A stretch of DNA of 64,000 nt from Eonycteris spelaea (Eukaryota; Chordata; Mammalia; Chiroptera; Pteropodidae), in the NCBI GenBank assembly GCA_003508835.1, contig PUFA01000003.1, positions 23,875,001 through 23,939,000 of the forward strand, written 5' to 3'. A model generated the notes under the pieces. The model was not told the DNA's origin, did not search any database, and saw nothing but the letters and a program-made list of their open reading frames with translations. A program made the position numbers and the translations under genes. Position 1 is the stretch's first letter; the number at the start of each line of letters is the position of its first letter. Positions 50,060-59,985 of the stretch are shown piece by piece.

Positions 50060-51690
50060 TAATCCTAAAATCCATATGGAACCACAAAACATCTAGACAG
50101 CCAGAGCAATCTTGAGAAAGAAAAACAAAGCTAGGGGCATCACATTTCCTAATTCTGAATACATTACAAAGCTACAGTTATCAAAACAGTAAGGTGCTAG
50201 CATTAAAAGTACTAATGGAACAGCAGAATAGAGCCCAGAAATAAACCCACACATACATGGTCAACTCATATTTGATAAGGGCACAAAAATACATCATGGG
50301 GAAAGAATAATCTCTTTAATAAATAGTGTTGGGGAAACTAGATCTCCATATGCAAAAGAGCGAAATTGGACCCCTATCTCATATCGCTCACAAAATTAAC
50401 TTGAAATGTATTAAAGACTTAAATGTAAGACCTAAAACAACTCCTAGAAATACAGAGGAAAACTCCTTTGCATTGGTCTTGGCGATACTTTTTGGATATG
50501 CTACCAAAAGCACAGGCAATACAACTACTAAAATAATCAAGTGGGACTACATCAAACTAAAAGCTACTGCGCAAAAAAAAAAAAAAAAAATCCATCAACG
50601 AAATGAAAAGGCAACCTACGGAATGGGATAAAATATTTGAAAGTCATATATTTAATAAGAGGTTAATATCTAAAATGCATAAGGAACTAATACAACTAAA
50701 TGGCAAAAAAAAAAAAATCTGGTTTTTAAAATGAGCAGAGCACCTGTGTAGACATTTTTCCTAAGAGGCATACAAATGTGCTCAGTATCACTACTAATCA
50801 TCAGGGACATGCGAATGAAAACAACAGTGACATGTCCCCTCACATCTGTTAGGACGGCTATTTTCAAGAAGACAGAAGATAACAAATGTTGGCAGGGGTG
50901 TGGAGAAAAGGGAACACTTGTGCACTACTGGGGAATGTAAATTGGTGTGGCCACATGGAAAACACCAAAGAGGCACCTCAAAAAATTAAAAAACAAAACT
51001 ATCATATGATCCAACAATCCCACTTCTAGGTATAGATTCAAAGGAAACAAAATCAGCATCTCAAAGAGATATCTGTACTCCCATGCATGCTGCAGTATTG
51101 TTTACAATACCCCAGGCAACCTAAGTGTCCATCGACAGATGAATGCATAAAGGAAATGTGATACACACACACTGGAATATTTTTCGGTCATGAAAAAGGG
51201 TATTCTGCCATTGAGACGACATAGATAAATCTGGAGGGTGTTATGCTAAGTGAAATAAACCAGACAGAGAAAGACAAACACTGTATGGTATCACTTACAA
51301 GTGGAATCTTTTTAAAAAAAAAAAAAAAGTTAACTCAAACAAACAAAAGATAGAGTAGTGGTTGTAGATGAGTTGGGGGTATGGTGGAAATGAAGAGATG
51401 TTGATAAAAGGGTACAGATTTCAGTTATAAGATGAATAAGTTCTGCGAATCTAATGTACCATGTGGCAACTATAATTAATAATACTGTACTGCACACTTT
51501 TAAAACTTGCTAAGATTAGTATTTCTTACGCATTGTCACCACAAAAATGTAACTATGTGAGGTGATGGTTGTGTTAATTAACTTGACTGTGATACATTCA
51601 CCATGAATACATATACCAAATCATCACATTGTACACTTTAAATATATACAATTTTGTTGGTCAATTATATATCAGTAAAGCTGAAAAAAT
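50060..51690 (+). mobile_element. LINE-1 3' portion (ORF2 C-terminus plus 3' UTR), sense, L1MA-like
   Basis: A 5'-truncated L1 of about 1.6 kb. It begins in the ORF2 region encoding IWNHK-like residues ('atccatatggaaccacaaaac') and continues through 'gggaaactagatctccatatgcaaaag', 'gtgggactacatcaaac' and 'ggaatattttt...' to the 3' UTR ('gttttaagcttgc'-like tail and 'ttgtacactttaaatatatacaattttgttggtcaattatatatcagtaaagc'). A 101-codon frame at 50326-50631 keeps recognisable ORF2 C-terminal words such as LDLHMQK and DLNVRP, but stops and A-run expansions make the copy a dead pseudogene. Confidence 0.93.
50326..50631 (+). pseudogene. LINE-1 ORF2p C-terminal fragment (relic frame)
   Basis: A residual open frame of 101 codons in the L1 copy, with ORF2 C-terminal wording (GKLDLHMQK, PLSH, KDLNVRP, KWDYIKLKA). 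It is bounded by stops, and an A18 run at 50573-50590 has expanded where consensus L1 has a short A tract. No start or catalytic domain belongs to it. Confidence 0.85.
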
Positions 51691-51990
51691 AAGAATTAAA
51701 GAGCTGAAAAAAATTTAAAATTAAAATTGTTAGCATTATATTACTCTTCACATCTCTTTCAATGAAAAATTTGAAATCACGCCTCTATTTTTAAAAACTC
51801 ATACAATAATTGACTAAAAAGGAATAATTAAGATTCAAGGCTCCTTTCATCCCAACAGTTCTGAAGCAAGTAGAGTGAAGTGTCTTGGGAATTCGTTATG
51901 AAATTTAAAATGTAATTTACATCAATATTTAGTAAGTGGGTGTGTATGATATTACCCTGTAATATGTTCTAATTGTGTTCACATTTAAAG

Positions 51991-52029
51991 TTTTTTGTTT
52001 TTGTTTTTTTTGTTTTGTTTTGTTTTTTA
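51991..52029. repeat. (TTTTG)n low-complexity tract
   Basis: Imperfect TTTTG/TTTTTG units, about 40 bp. Confidence 0.9.
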
Positions 52030-52214
52030 CTATTTTAAGAAATAACTAAATCCAGATTCACATTTCATAGATGAAAACACACCGGTTTGGAGAAATAACA
52101 AATCAGGCCTCAATAGTGACTGTTTAACATCAGCTGCACTGACAAAGTTTTATGCGAAACATGCTACATAAGCTTAGCCCATAGGTGTACAAAATACCTA
52201 GAGTTGATCCCATT

Positions 52215-52380
52215 TTCCCTACACTGTATGGAGCTTAGTGGCGCGAATGTCAAAAACGAGCATCGTGCTACCCAGGTTCGATTAAGGAGACTCCTTGGAC
52301 AAGTGACTTCCTTTACTTCTGTTTACCCATTTGTGAAATGAGAACTTGGATTGGAAGATCTCTAAAGCATCAGCAAATTC
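52215..52380 (+). repeat. MIR-family SINE, sense (MIR3/MIRb-like)
   Basis: 'ctacccaggttcgattaaggag', 'ccttggacaagtgacttcctttacttctgtttacccatttgtgaaatgag', then 'cttggattggaagatctctaaag', the last resembling MIR3 rather than classical MIR. Confidence 0.65.
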
Positions 52381-53340
52381 CAAAAGCATGCAAAAAAAAA
52401 AAAAAAAAGTAAAGTCTAAGCCGTTTACTGACAGCTATGACTAACATTGAACTACCTGAGAACAGTTCCAGCTTGGAAACTGGCAAAGACCCTTGACTTT
52501 CTTTTGCAGAAGATATCTGGAATCTCTGATTTAAGGTAACTGGAGCAATTCTCAAAAGAAAAATGTGATAAAAGCCAAGGCGGAAGTCCCTAAATTAGTT
52601 TCGGAATATCCCTTCTACATGAGGACATATTAGGTATATTTCTCTCCTTCCTTCAAATGGGCATTAAGTGCAGAGTTCTGGGAGGGTGAGGTTTGTCCAT
52701 GAATTGCCTTCCTAGGGGAATTCAAGGACATTCAAAGCATTAGCAATGAAGGAAAGAAGTCACTTAGCCATTCTTAGTGAAAAAAAAAATCTTGCTTACT
52801 CCTCTTAGAATTTATTTCATCAAATATAAGATGTCATGAATATAAGAAGCATTCAATGGCATCTTATATACCACTAAGAAAGAAAAAAAAAGTTTCCAAT
52901 TAAAATATGAAAAAAGTACCTTAGAATCAATTGAATATTGAAGCATAAAGAATGCTGAATACAGCACTCTGAGTATCTTAGACAAAACCATCTTCTAAGA
53001 GGAACAATAATTATGCAGGAGGGTCATGAGTCCCATTTGACTCAACCTCTTTCTCCACCCTCATCATCTTTACTAAACTTTTTTTTTTTAAGGAAATCAT
53101 GTATAATTTATACTGAACAGAAATTAAGAAGAAAATAGTTAATGGAGGCTAAGTGTATATCTCAAATACTTTCTGTATTTTTTTCTTTTCAAGGGCAAAG
53201 AGTTTCTGCCTTATATGTGTTATTTGGGGAATATGTCAAATATTTCTGAAATACCTAAAAACTACCAGTGTATATTCTCCTTCCTCATTCTCTGTTCTGA
53301 TAATCATCCACACTGGGAGCTAAAAGGGATCTCAAAAAAC
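52381..53340. other. Intron sequence with no recognised feature
   Basis: AT-rich. A17 run at 52392-52408 and shorter A/T runs. Nothing else assignable. Confidence 0.5.
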
Positions 53341-53344
53341 TTTT

Positions 53345-53480
53345 CAGGCCAAGCCCTCATTTGGCAGAAGTAGAAACTGAGCCTTACAAAAGGTGTTACT
53401 TAGGGTTACAGATATGACAAGGACTCAGTTATCTGACCTCCAGTCTAAGAGCTGCTAGATTCTAAACAATCTGCTCAGAC
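53345..53480 (-). repeat. MIR SINE, antisense (fragment)
   Basis: Reverse-complement MIR core: 'ccctcatttggcagaagtagaaactgagccttacaaaaggtgttacttagggttacag...gacctccagtctaagagct'. Confidence 0.6.
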
Positions 53481-54500
53481 ATTCCTGTATTAGTCTATAA
53501 AGGGCAACTAAGAAGAGGAGTCTTCCTTGTCTACTTATCTGAATCTTCTCCAACTAGTTTAACGACGTGCCTTCCTCTAATACTTACTCTCTCTCAAATG
53601 GAACCATGACTATATAGCACTAGAGTACGAAGAGTTAGAAGCAAATCGCCTCAAGGTTTTTCAAATTTTCCTTTTACACCTAGGTTCAGAGATAAAGGCT
53701 TGTCAAGTTGCAGATAATACATAGGCACTATGTAAAAAGCCAAGGAAGTAAAACAATGAATTTGATATTTCCACATATTGTCCCTTTCTAAATAAATTTT
53801 GTAAATGAATGCAATTACATTTTTCTCCTGTGAAACTTAAGATTGAATTAAATTTATTATTTCAACTAAATAATTTCCAAGTGTGGGAAGCATCCCTGGT
53901 GTGACTCAGTCCATACCAAGCCCTGCCTGTCTACCTGCTGTACCTAACAGGTCCTAATAGGTGCTCAAATAATAGAGCTTCATCGGAAGACACTGTGACA
54001 AGGTGAAGAAAGAAACAAACTCCCATGCTGAAATCCGTATAAGAATTTATATGATTTCCCTATAACGAAAGTCCAGCTCGACATCTCTAATTTACAGAAA
54101 ATGACCTAGAGGGCATCCCATTTTTCTGCAGGATTAGCCATACATGCCATGAAATACACAGGTTATGATCTCAGAGAGATCATAGAAGGAAAAAGAGCAA
54201 CCCCGTATCCAAAATCACGCCTATCTAAGCACTACTCTTGTTACACAAGCCAAACGGCCTTCGAAGAAGACACTGATGCCGTGATCTTATGATTAAGATA
54301 TGCCCCTGCCTTTGTCTAACCTCACCATGAAACATGGATCTATGAAGAAAATGAACTTGTCATGCCAATTCCACATACTCACATCAATACCCCATGGCCA
54401 ATTACGACCAAGGCATTTGACACTCTACAACCTAATTCATCATGAAACTGGATCTCATGCCTTCCTCTACCTACGTGGACTTACAGTCACTTTGAAAAGT
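53481..54500. other. Intron sequence, mostly unassigned
   Basis: A possible L2 3' end fragment (sense) at about 53915-53985 ('ctgctgtacctaacaggtcctaataggtgctcaaataat'). Nothing else recognised. Confidence 0.4.
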
Positions 54501-54502
54501 GA

Positions 54503-54519
54503 TTTTTTTTTTTTTTTTT
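54503..54519. repeat. Poly(T) run (T)17
   Basis: Homopolymer directly before the promoter-like block. No antisense SINE body was recognised on its right. Confidence 0.95.
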
Positions 54520-54559
54520 GCCAAAACACACCAAACCAAGATGGTCAATGGATTAATAT

Positions 54560-54850
54560 TTTCCTGAGCTCTTCAGCTGTGCTGCCTCCCGAGTCTGAGG
54601 GCTGGCGGGCAGGCGACCTGTCAGCGCTGCAGAGGGCTCTGCAGACGTCTCTGCTGTGCTCAGTCAAACTGCGAAGGGGGGAAGATGGCCCTCTGACAAC
54701 AGACAGCTGTCAATTAGATGACACGCTCACACGTGGCAGGCCAATGAGCAGCAACGGAGGTGACAAGTGCTTGGCTAATCAGCTTGCCTATAAACTCACA
54801 GCCCTTCCCAGGACTGCTCACGCCAGCACAAGAAGTGACAGCATGTACAG
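54560..54850 (+). promoter_or_regulatory. Candidate promoter/enhancer: E-boxes, CCAAT and TATA-like box
   Basis: A repeat-free, CpG-containing block between a T17 run and a long (TG)n. On the plus strand it has CAGCTG E-boxes (54574-54579, 54704-54709), CACGTG (54730-54735), CCAAT (54741-54745) and CTATAAA (54788-54794). CCAAT lies 47 bp upstream of the TATA-like box, the usual spacing in class II promoters, so a start near 54820 would be expected. That would be antisense to TCF4. The same block could equally be a two-sided enhancer. A 231-codon plus-strand frame (54300-54995) spans the block and the (TG)n and is treated as an artefact. Confidence 0.35.
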
Positions 54851-54867
54851 TCTTCAACTAGCCCAGG

Positions 54868-54886
54868 GTGTGTGTGTGTGTGTGTG

Positions 54887-54938
<52 letters not shown>
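54868..54938. repeat. (TG)n microsatellite ending in GCGCGC
   Basis: About 33 TG units with a single TT interruption near 54887, ending TGCGCGCC: a perfect alternating purine-pyrimidine run with high Z-DNA potential. Confidence 0.97.
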
Positions 54939-55929
54939 CTCACCCCAGTGTTACTAGTACTGTTACAAAGCCTCCGGTCAATACAATATATGTAGAAACA
55001 AAAATCAGACCAGAGGAAACTGGAAAGCAAGAATAGGGAACGAAATCCCTGTGGCAAAATGACCCAAAAGAAAACACAGTGATAATCTAACCTGTTCAGA
55101 GTTGGCTCTCGATAAGACTGAATTATATCGATTCCCATTATAAGTAAATGGAAATAGGTATTAGAAAAGAAGAGGCAAAATGATCCACCTAACCTTTTCC
55201 CTATCCTCCGTCTTGTCTTTTCCCCCTTCACCACCAGGGGGCAATTTGAGGCTAGATCCTGGGAAAGAAGGCTGAAATTCTGAGCTTTAACCACTACGTA
55301 GTAATTATTAGGAGTAGCGGGGTGGAGAACCTGGAAGTGGAGCTGAAGGAAGAAACTCGGGGGATCTGGAGAGTTGAAAATGAGTTCCCCAAATCTTGTA
55401 CTTATTTTCTTAATTAGCTAACTCTTCAGCTCAAAGATATCCCCTCTAAACTAACAATTAAATGCTAAATTCACTAAGGAGCTACCGTATGAGCTCGACA
55501 GGTATTTTTACCCACTCGTCGTAAAAACACTTCTGTCTCTCTCCGTCCCTCCTTCTCCCTCTCTTTTACTTCTCGTTGGTTTCTAAAAGAGCATGGTCGG
55601 AAGCAGAGGAATCAGAAAGAACAACAGGGGCGGATAACCGAAGTGGACGGAGAGTCAAATTCGTGGCTGGCCACCTGTGACGCAGAAGTCGAAACAGCCA
55701 AATCTGTTTTAAATAAAGATGCATTTTGACAAAACATAGCGTCCTTGAGATGGACTCCAATGTAGCTGAGATCTTCCACAGCCCCCACAGTGTGCTCTGA
55801 TCACTTCTTTCAATTCTCCGTTTTTTTTTGGAAACTTTGCCGTTGCCAAAAGGAAACCCCCAAAGGCTTTTATAAAATAATATTTAATAGATCGCTGAAG
55901 AGTGAAATGAAATAGATACAGCAGATATT

Positions 55930-56340
55930 AGGGATGAGTGTCCTTTGTCTTTTTGAGAGTCAAAGAAAAAGTCAGAATTCGAGGCTTTTCCAGGTCTGCG
56001 CTAGGCTAGCTCCGAGTCTTGGAGGCACCCACAGTTGTCAAGGCCTGAAGAGAACAGCCAATCAGGCCATCACTGCGGGGTGCCCAAGTGGCAGAATGTC
56101 CACTCGGCCGCTGCATTCTAGCTCAGCTTGTCTCGGGAAGACAAAGCTGTCTTTCTTTGACGGAAATGTAAGAAGTGATTCAATCTCTGTCTGCGTTTGT
56201 GACCGGCAAGCAGAGCCTGGGACCACCCGCCGTCTCCCCAACACCGACACTTACACCTCACCAGTCAAACCAGGACAGCAGGCCCTGCCTCTTGCCAGCT
56301 GCCAGGCATCTCGAGAAGCACACTGGGTCCCCATCCAGGG
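55930..56340. promoter_or_regulatory. CpG-enriched single-copy block
   Basis: About fifteen CpGs in 400 bp, unusual for this intron, and no repeat family recognised. A 141-codon plus-strand frame (55934-56359) with Cys/Ser/Arg-rich, low-homology content is most simply explained by the higher GC. It could be a regulatory element or an unrecognised exon. Confidence 0.25.
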
Positions 56341-56775
56341 AATCGCCACGGTGGACTGAATGGCCCTGTCACCAGGATGCCAAGCCAACACAGTTGAGTT
56401 CCTAAGGGCTTGGGACACCCTGTTCTGTCCTCTCCCCAAACTCTTTTAAAGCTGCATTATCATCCACATAGACCCTATTCATAGACACCAACATCACACA
56501 GTGTTGGACACACAGCCATGGACACTCAGATTCTTTTAAACTCTTCACCACCGTTCCAGCTCACACTGAAATGGGCACCTTCTGACTGAAAGCTTTTTCC
56601 TTCTTACGTATTCTTTCATAGGGATAAAAACCCCAGAAGCACAATTGCCATAAGTTCTTGGTCCAGTGTCAATTTGCCATGTGTAATTTTGTAGTTCTCC
56701 CTAAATCTCATCTGGACTGCGTATTCCTAATACTGAATGCAGCGTTTTACATTTAGTTAAGAAAGCAATGCTTAC

Positions 56776-56962
56776 AGTAAAGAAAGAAAGAAAGAAAGAA
56801 GAAAGAAGAAAGAAAGAAAGAAAGAAGGAAGGAAGGAAGGAAGGAAGGAAGAAGGAAGGAAGGAAGGAAGGAAGGAAGGAAGAAGAAGGAAGGAAGGCAA
56901 ATGCAAGAGGGCAGTGAGAAGGAGAGAGGTGGGAGGGGGGTGAGAGAGGGTGAGAGAGAAGA
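56776..56962. repeat. Polypurine (GAAA)n/(GGAA)n microsatellite
   Basis: GAAA units (56777-56825) pass into GGAA units (56825-56898), then a GA-rich tail to 56962. Nearly pure purine on the plus strand for about 185 bp, apart from a short interruption around 56899-56905. Minus-strand frames rich in Ser/Phe/Leu/Pro are artefacts of it. Confidence 0.97.
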
Positions 56963-57034
56963 AAACATCAAACACAGGAGCACGTCAAGAAAGAAAGAAT
57001 GAAAACCAGGGAGGGCATTCTAGGCAGACCCAGA

Positions 57035-57200
57035 TCTTCCCCGAGCCCCACTGCAGAGCAGAGACACGGCAGCGGCTCCGGGAGCTGTTCTGTCGCTCGC
57101 TCCCCCATTTCTTTCACCAGTTGAAAAACTGGGAGGGGCCCGCCCCTGTCACGCAGTCTCCACTGCCCCCTGAGCGTTCCTGGGAAGACAGGGATATGAG
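57035..57200. promoter_or_regulatory. GC-rich block with a GC box
   Basis: Around ten CpGs within 165 bp, with GGGGCCCGCCCC (57136-57147, an SP/KLF-type GC box) and GCGGCTCCGGG. Repeat-free. Adjacent to the GGAA array, it may be part of a regulatory cluster with 54.5-56.4 kb. Confidence 0.25.
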
Positions 57201-59035
57201 GGTTGCTTGGAGCAAGAGAGTAACCACATCGCAGAGGCTAAGGGACAGTTGCTTGCGACCTTACACATCTCTTCTAAGAGCCCCTGATATCCAGACACCA
57301 TTTTAACGTCAGAATGGAATGGGAATGGTGGCAATCATTCCTGCAAAGGAGAAAGCTTTATTAAGAGACAGCCTGGGCTATGAGGCATTAGGACTGGAGG
57401 GAGCCTTGACTGCCGATCTGTCCCTCTAAGTGAAAGTCTGGTTCGAGTTCTCCTGGGATCCTGCCTTTGTAGCTCTGAGGTCTTAATCTCTAAGTTCATT
57501 CCACATTTTCTTTCTCTCAAGAACATGGCACAAATGTGAGCTCTTACTTGTGGCAAAAAGGACCTTCTCAGAATCACATCTATTGAAAATAAAAAATGGA
57601 CTGTCCTGTTCGGCCTGGCTCGCAGTTTGGTTCTGACCAGAACAATGGTGGACTTATCAATCCTCTGGGGTGCTGAAGATAGCCAAGGTGCTCTCCAGCT
57701 CCATTAGGGCTGCCTGACACCCTATCTTGCACATTAGCTTCTGAGTTATTGTAAAGCTTTTACATATTTAGGGAGCTTTTCCATCAAAATATTCTGGAAT
57801 GTCTAGAGGCTCAGACACATTAATGATATCTGCACACATGTGCTTTTTATCCAAGTTCACAGCTCCTGGTCACTGAGGGTAAACAGTGTTATCAGCGATT
57901 ATTGTGGATTTAGTCAAGTATATTTTATTCCTGTCATTTATGAGCACTTGTGTTGGCTGGTATTTACAATGTCAGGATTCTGTCACTTTGGCAACCTTTT
58001 GAGACAACATTTTTCCAGTGTTACAGTGACATTTCAAAAACTCAGTATTTACAAGCAAACGACACCCTCTGGCTCCGTGACAATGCGATTCAGTGGTAGC
58101 TGAACAAAGGGACACTCGTTTAGAAATTTCTTCAGGATGTACTCCCAGCTGCTTCTGGCTGTTACTTCATGGGCGAGGGTGGCCCTGTGTTTTTTGGAAT
58201 TAAGAGGCTACAAAGACACCAGGAAAAAGTTCAACCTTACACACTATTGGAATCTTAATTGTTGTGTGTGGGTCCGTGAGTGAGGTCCTGCTGTGTAACA
58301 GCGACAAGCCCCGTAATACCTCGGGGCCTTAGACTCTGGCCCAGTTGCTGCACAGTGGCACTGGGCACCATGTGCCCTTTCAGGTCCTTTCTTACTTTAA
58401 CTTCTGACCTTAAGGATTTCAATAGCATAACCAAAAGCTAAACTCAGTATCGCTATTACATTTTTCCATGTCCTATCAAGGTTATAAGAAAAAGGATCGC
58501 GTGGAGGAAGCGTAAACAAATCATGATCTACTCAACTCACCTACTTCCTCCCTGTTTCTGTCCACCCTCCACCAAGCGAGCTGCACAGGGAGAGTGAAGG
58601 AGGATAAGACCTGGGGACGAGATGCACTTGGTACCACGCTTTACCCCGAGCTTCGAGGCCTTTTCATTCTCACATGGACCACGGTCCCTTTCATCACCAC
58701 CATGGTCCTTTCAAGCCAGCTCAGTTCAGAGTCACTACCACGGACAGGTAACAGATGACGCAGGGAAAATGCCACGTGGTACGCGATTTGCAGTTACTTA
58801 CGGGAGACATTCAAAATGTTCTCTTTTGGCTTTCTAAAGACAATGCTCTTGATACATAGATGGCTAGGTTTACCATACCCTCTTCAGAAATGCAGTCTTT
58901 CTTACTGACAGATGGATGGTCCCCAAGTGAACAGAGAGAAGAGAGTGGAACCATCTCTGAGAAGATCGCAGGCCGCCTGCCGTAACAAAAAGCTTCACCA
59001 GCTTTACCCAGGGTTAGAGACACGGTAGAGACGAG
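57201..59035. other. Intron sequence, no recognised transposon
   Basis: Single-copy and moderately GC-rich for the window. Frames of 60-89 codons on both strands have no homology. Confidence 0.4.
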
Positions 59036-59039
59036 AAAT

Positions 59040-59250
59040 CTGGAGCCAGAGAACTCTGTACCCTGGCCCCATTTCCCCACTTACTATTAGTATCGACAAA
59101 ATTGCTCTGAGTCTGTTTCACTACCAATAAAATGGGGTTAAAAGCAGTTCCTACCTCACCGAAGTCACTGGCATAATTAATTTAAACCAAGAAATTTGCA
59201 TGAATGCGCTTAAATGTAAGGTAGCTGCTCACAAGTTATATAATTTGTTA
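59040..59250 (+). repeat. MIR SINE, sense
   Basis: MIR order: 'ctggagccagagaactctgtaccctggccccatttccccacttactattag', 'ttgctctgagtctgtttcactaccaataaaatggggttaaaagcagttcctacctcacc'. Confidence 0.75.
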
Positions 59251-59274
59251 CTGTTTTGGGTTTATTTATTCATT

Positions 59275-59985
59275 TTACTCATCCATCCACTAACCCTTGG
59301 GAAAACTCTCACTGAGTGTCTCCTGTCAGGCACTGAGAATAGGATGACACGCCTAGTCCTTGGCCTTCTCTGGCTGTAGAGCATGACAGCTGTTAGGACA
59401 GAGAATTGCACCACAGGCTACCTGTGCACAGAAGAGAGCCACCTTGTTCTGGCCTGGTTGTGACACCCAAGATCCTTGGAGGAAACAATGCATGAGCTGA
59501 AGTTTGGACCAAAAGTGTGTTATCTGGTAGAAGGAATGTAAAGGGAGGAAAACGGGAGGCAGGATGTAGATATTCCAGGTCAACGGAATGGAAGGCTCTT
59601 ATAGAGAGAGACAGAACCATGTACAAGCAGCTTAGTATGGCGGGAATAGAAGATGCGAGTGCTGAATGTGAAGGACAGGGCTGGAGGCTATGACAGGGAC
59701 CAGGCCACCACGAGCCTACACATGGAGGATGCTAAGCAAGGCCGTAACAGCATCGGGGTTTTGTGGAGACAATCGCCCTAGTGGCCCATTGTGAGGGAGA
59801 AGGTGCGGGGAGAGGTAAGTAGAGCAGCAGAGACTGCAATGAGAGTGTGGGGGACAGGATGTATTTATTGGTATTAAAGCCGAATTGATGAAATCTGAAA
59901 ACTGAGGCCTTATGGGGTGAGGGAGACAGAACAGTCTCAGACGGTGGCTGGGTCACCAAGCCAATGCACACAGATGAAAAGAACT
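59275..59985 (-). mobile_element. L2 LINE, antisense, about 700 bp
   Basis: A long reverse-complement L2 (3' end at lower coordinates): 'tcatccatccactaaccc...cactgagtgtctcctgtcaggcactgagaataggatgac', 'gggaggcaggatgtagatattccaggtcaacggaatgg', 'gtgtgggggacaggatgtatttattggtattaaagccgaattgatgaaatctg' and 'ggggtgagggagacagaacagtctcag'. These follow L2 ORF2-end to 3' UTR order in reverse. Decayed, with gaps. Confidence 0.65.

Noticed and set aside
54300..54995. 231-codon plus-strand open frame, the longest in the window
   Set aside because: Its C-terminal part is translated (TG)n, and it spans a T17 run and a promoter-like block. There is no domain or homology. Repeats lacking stops lengthen it artificially.
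54854..55294. 146-codon minus-strand frame
   Set aside because: Its C-terminus is translated (CA)n (His-Thr repeats). No recognisable protein family.
55934..56359. 141-codon plus-strand frame
   Set aside because: Lies in a CpG-enriched block where stops are rarer; no homology, no codon pattern, overlaps frames on the other strand.
56753..56983. Overlapping minus-strand frames rich in Ser, Phe, Leu and Pro
   Set aside because: Direct translation of the GAAA/GGAA microsatellite.
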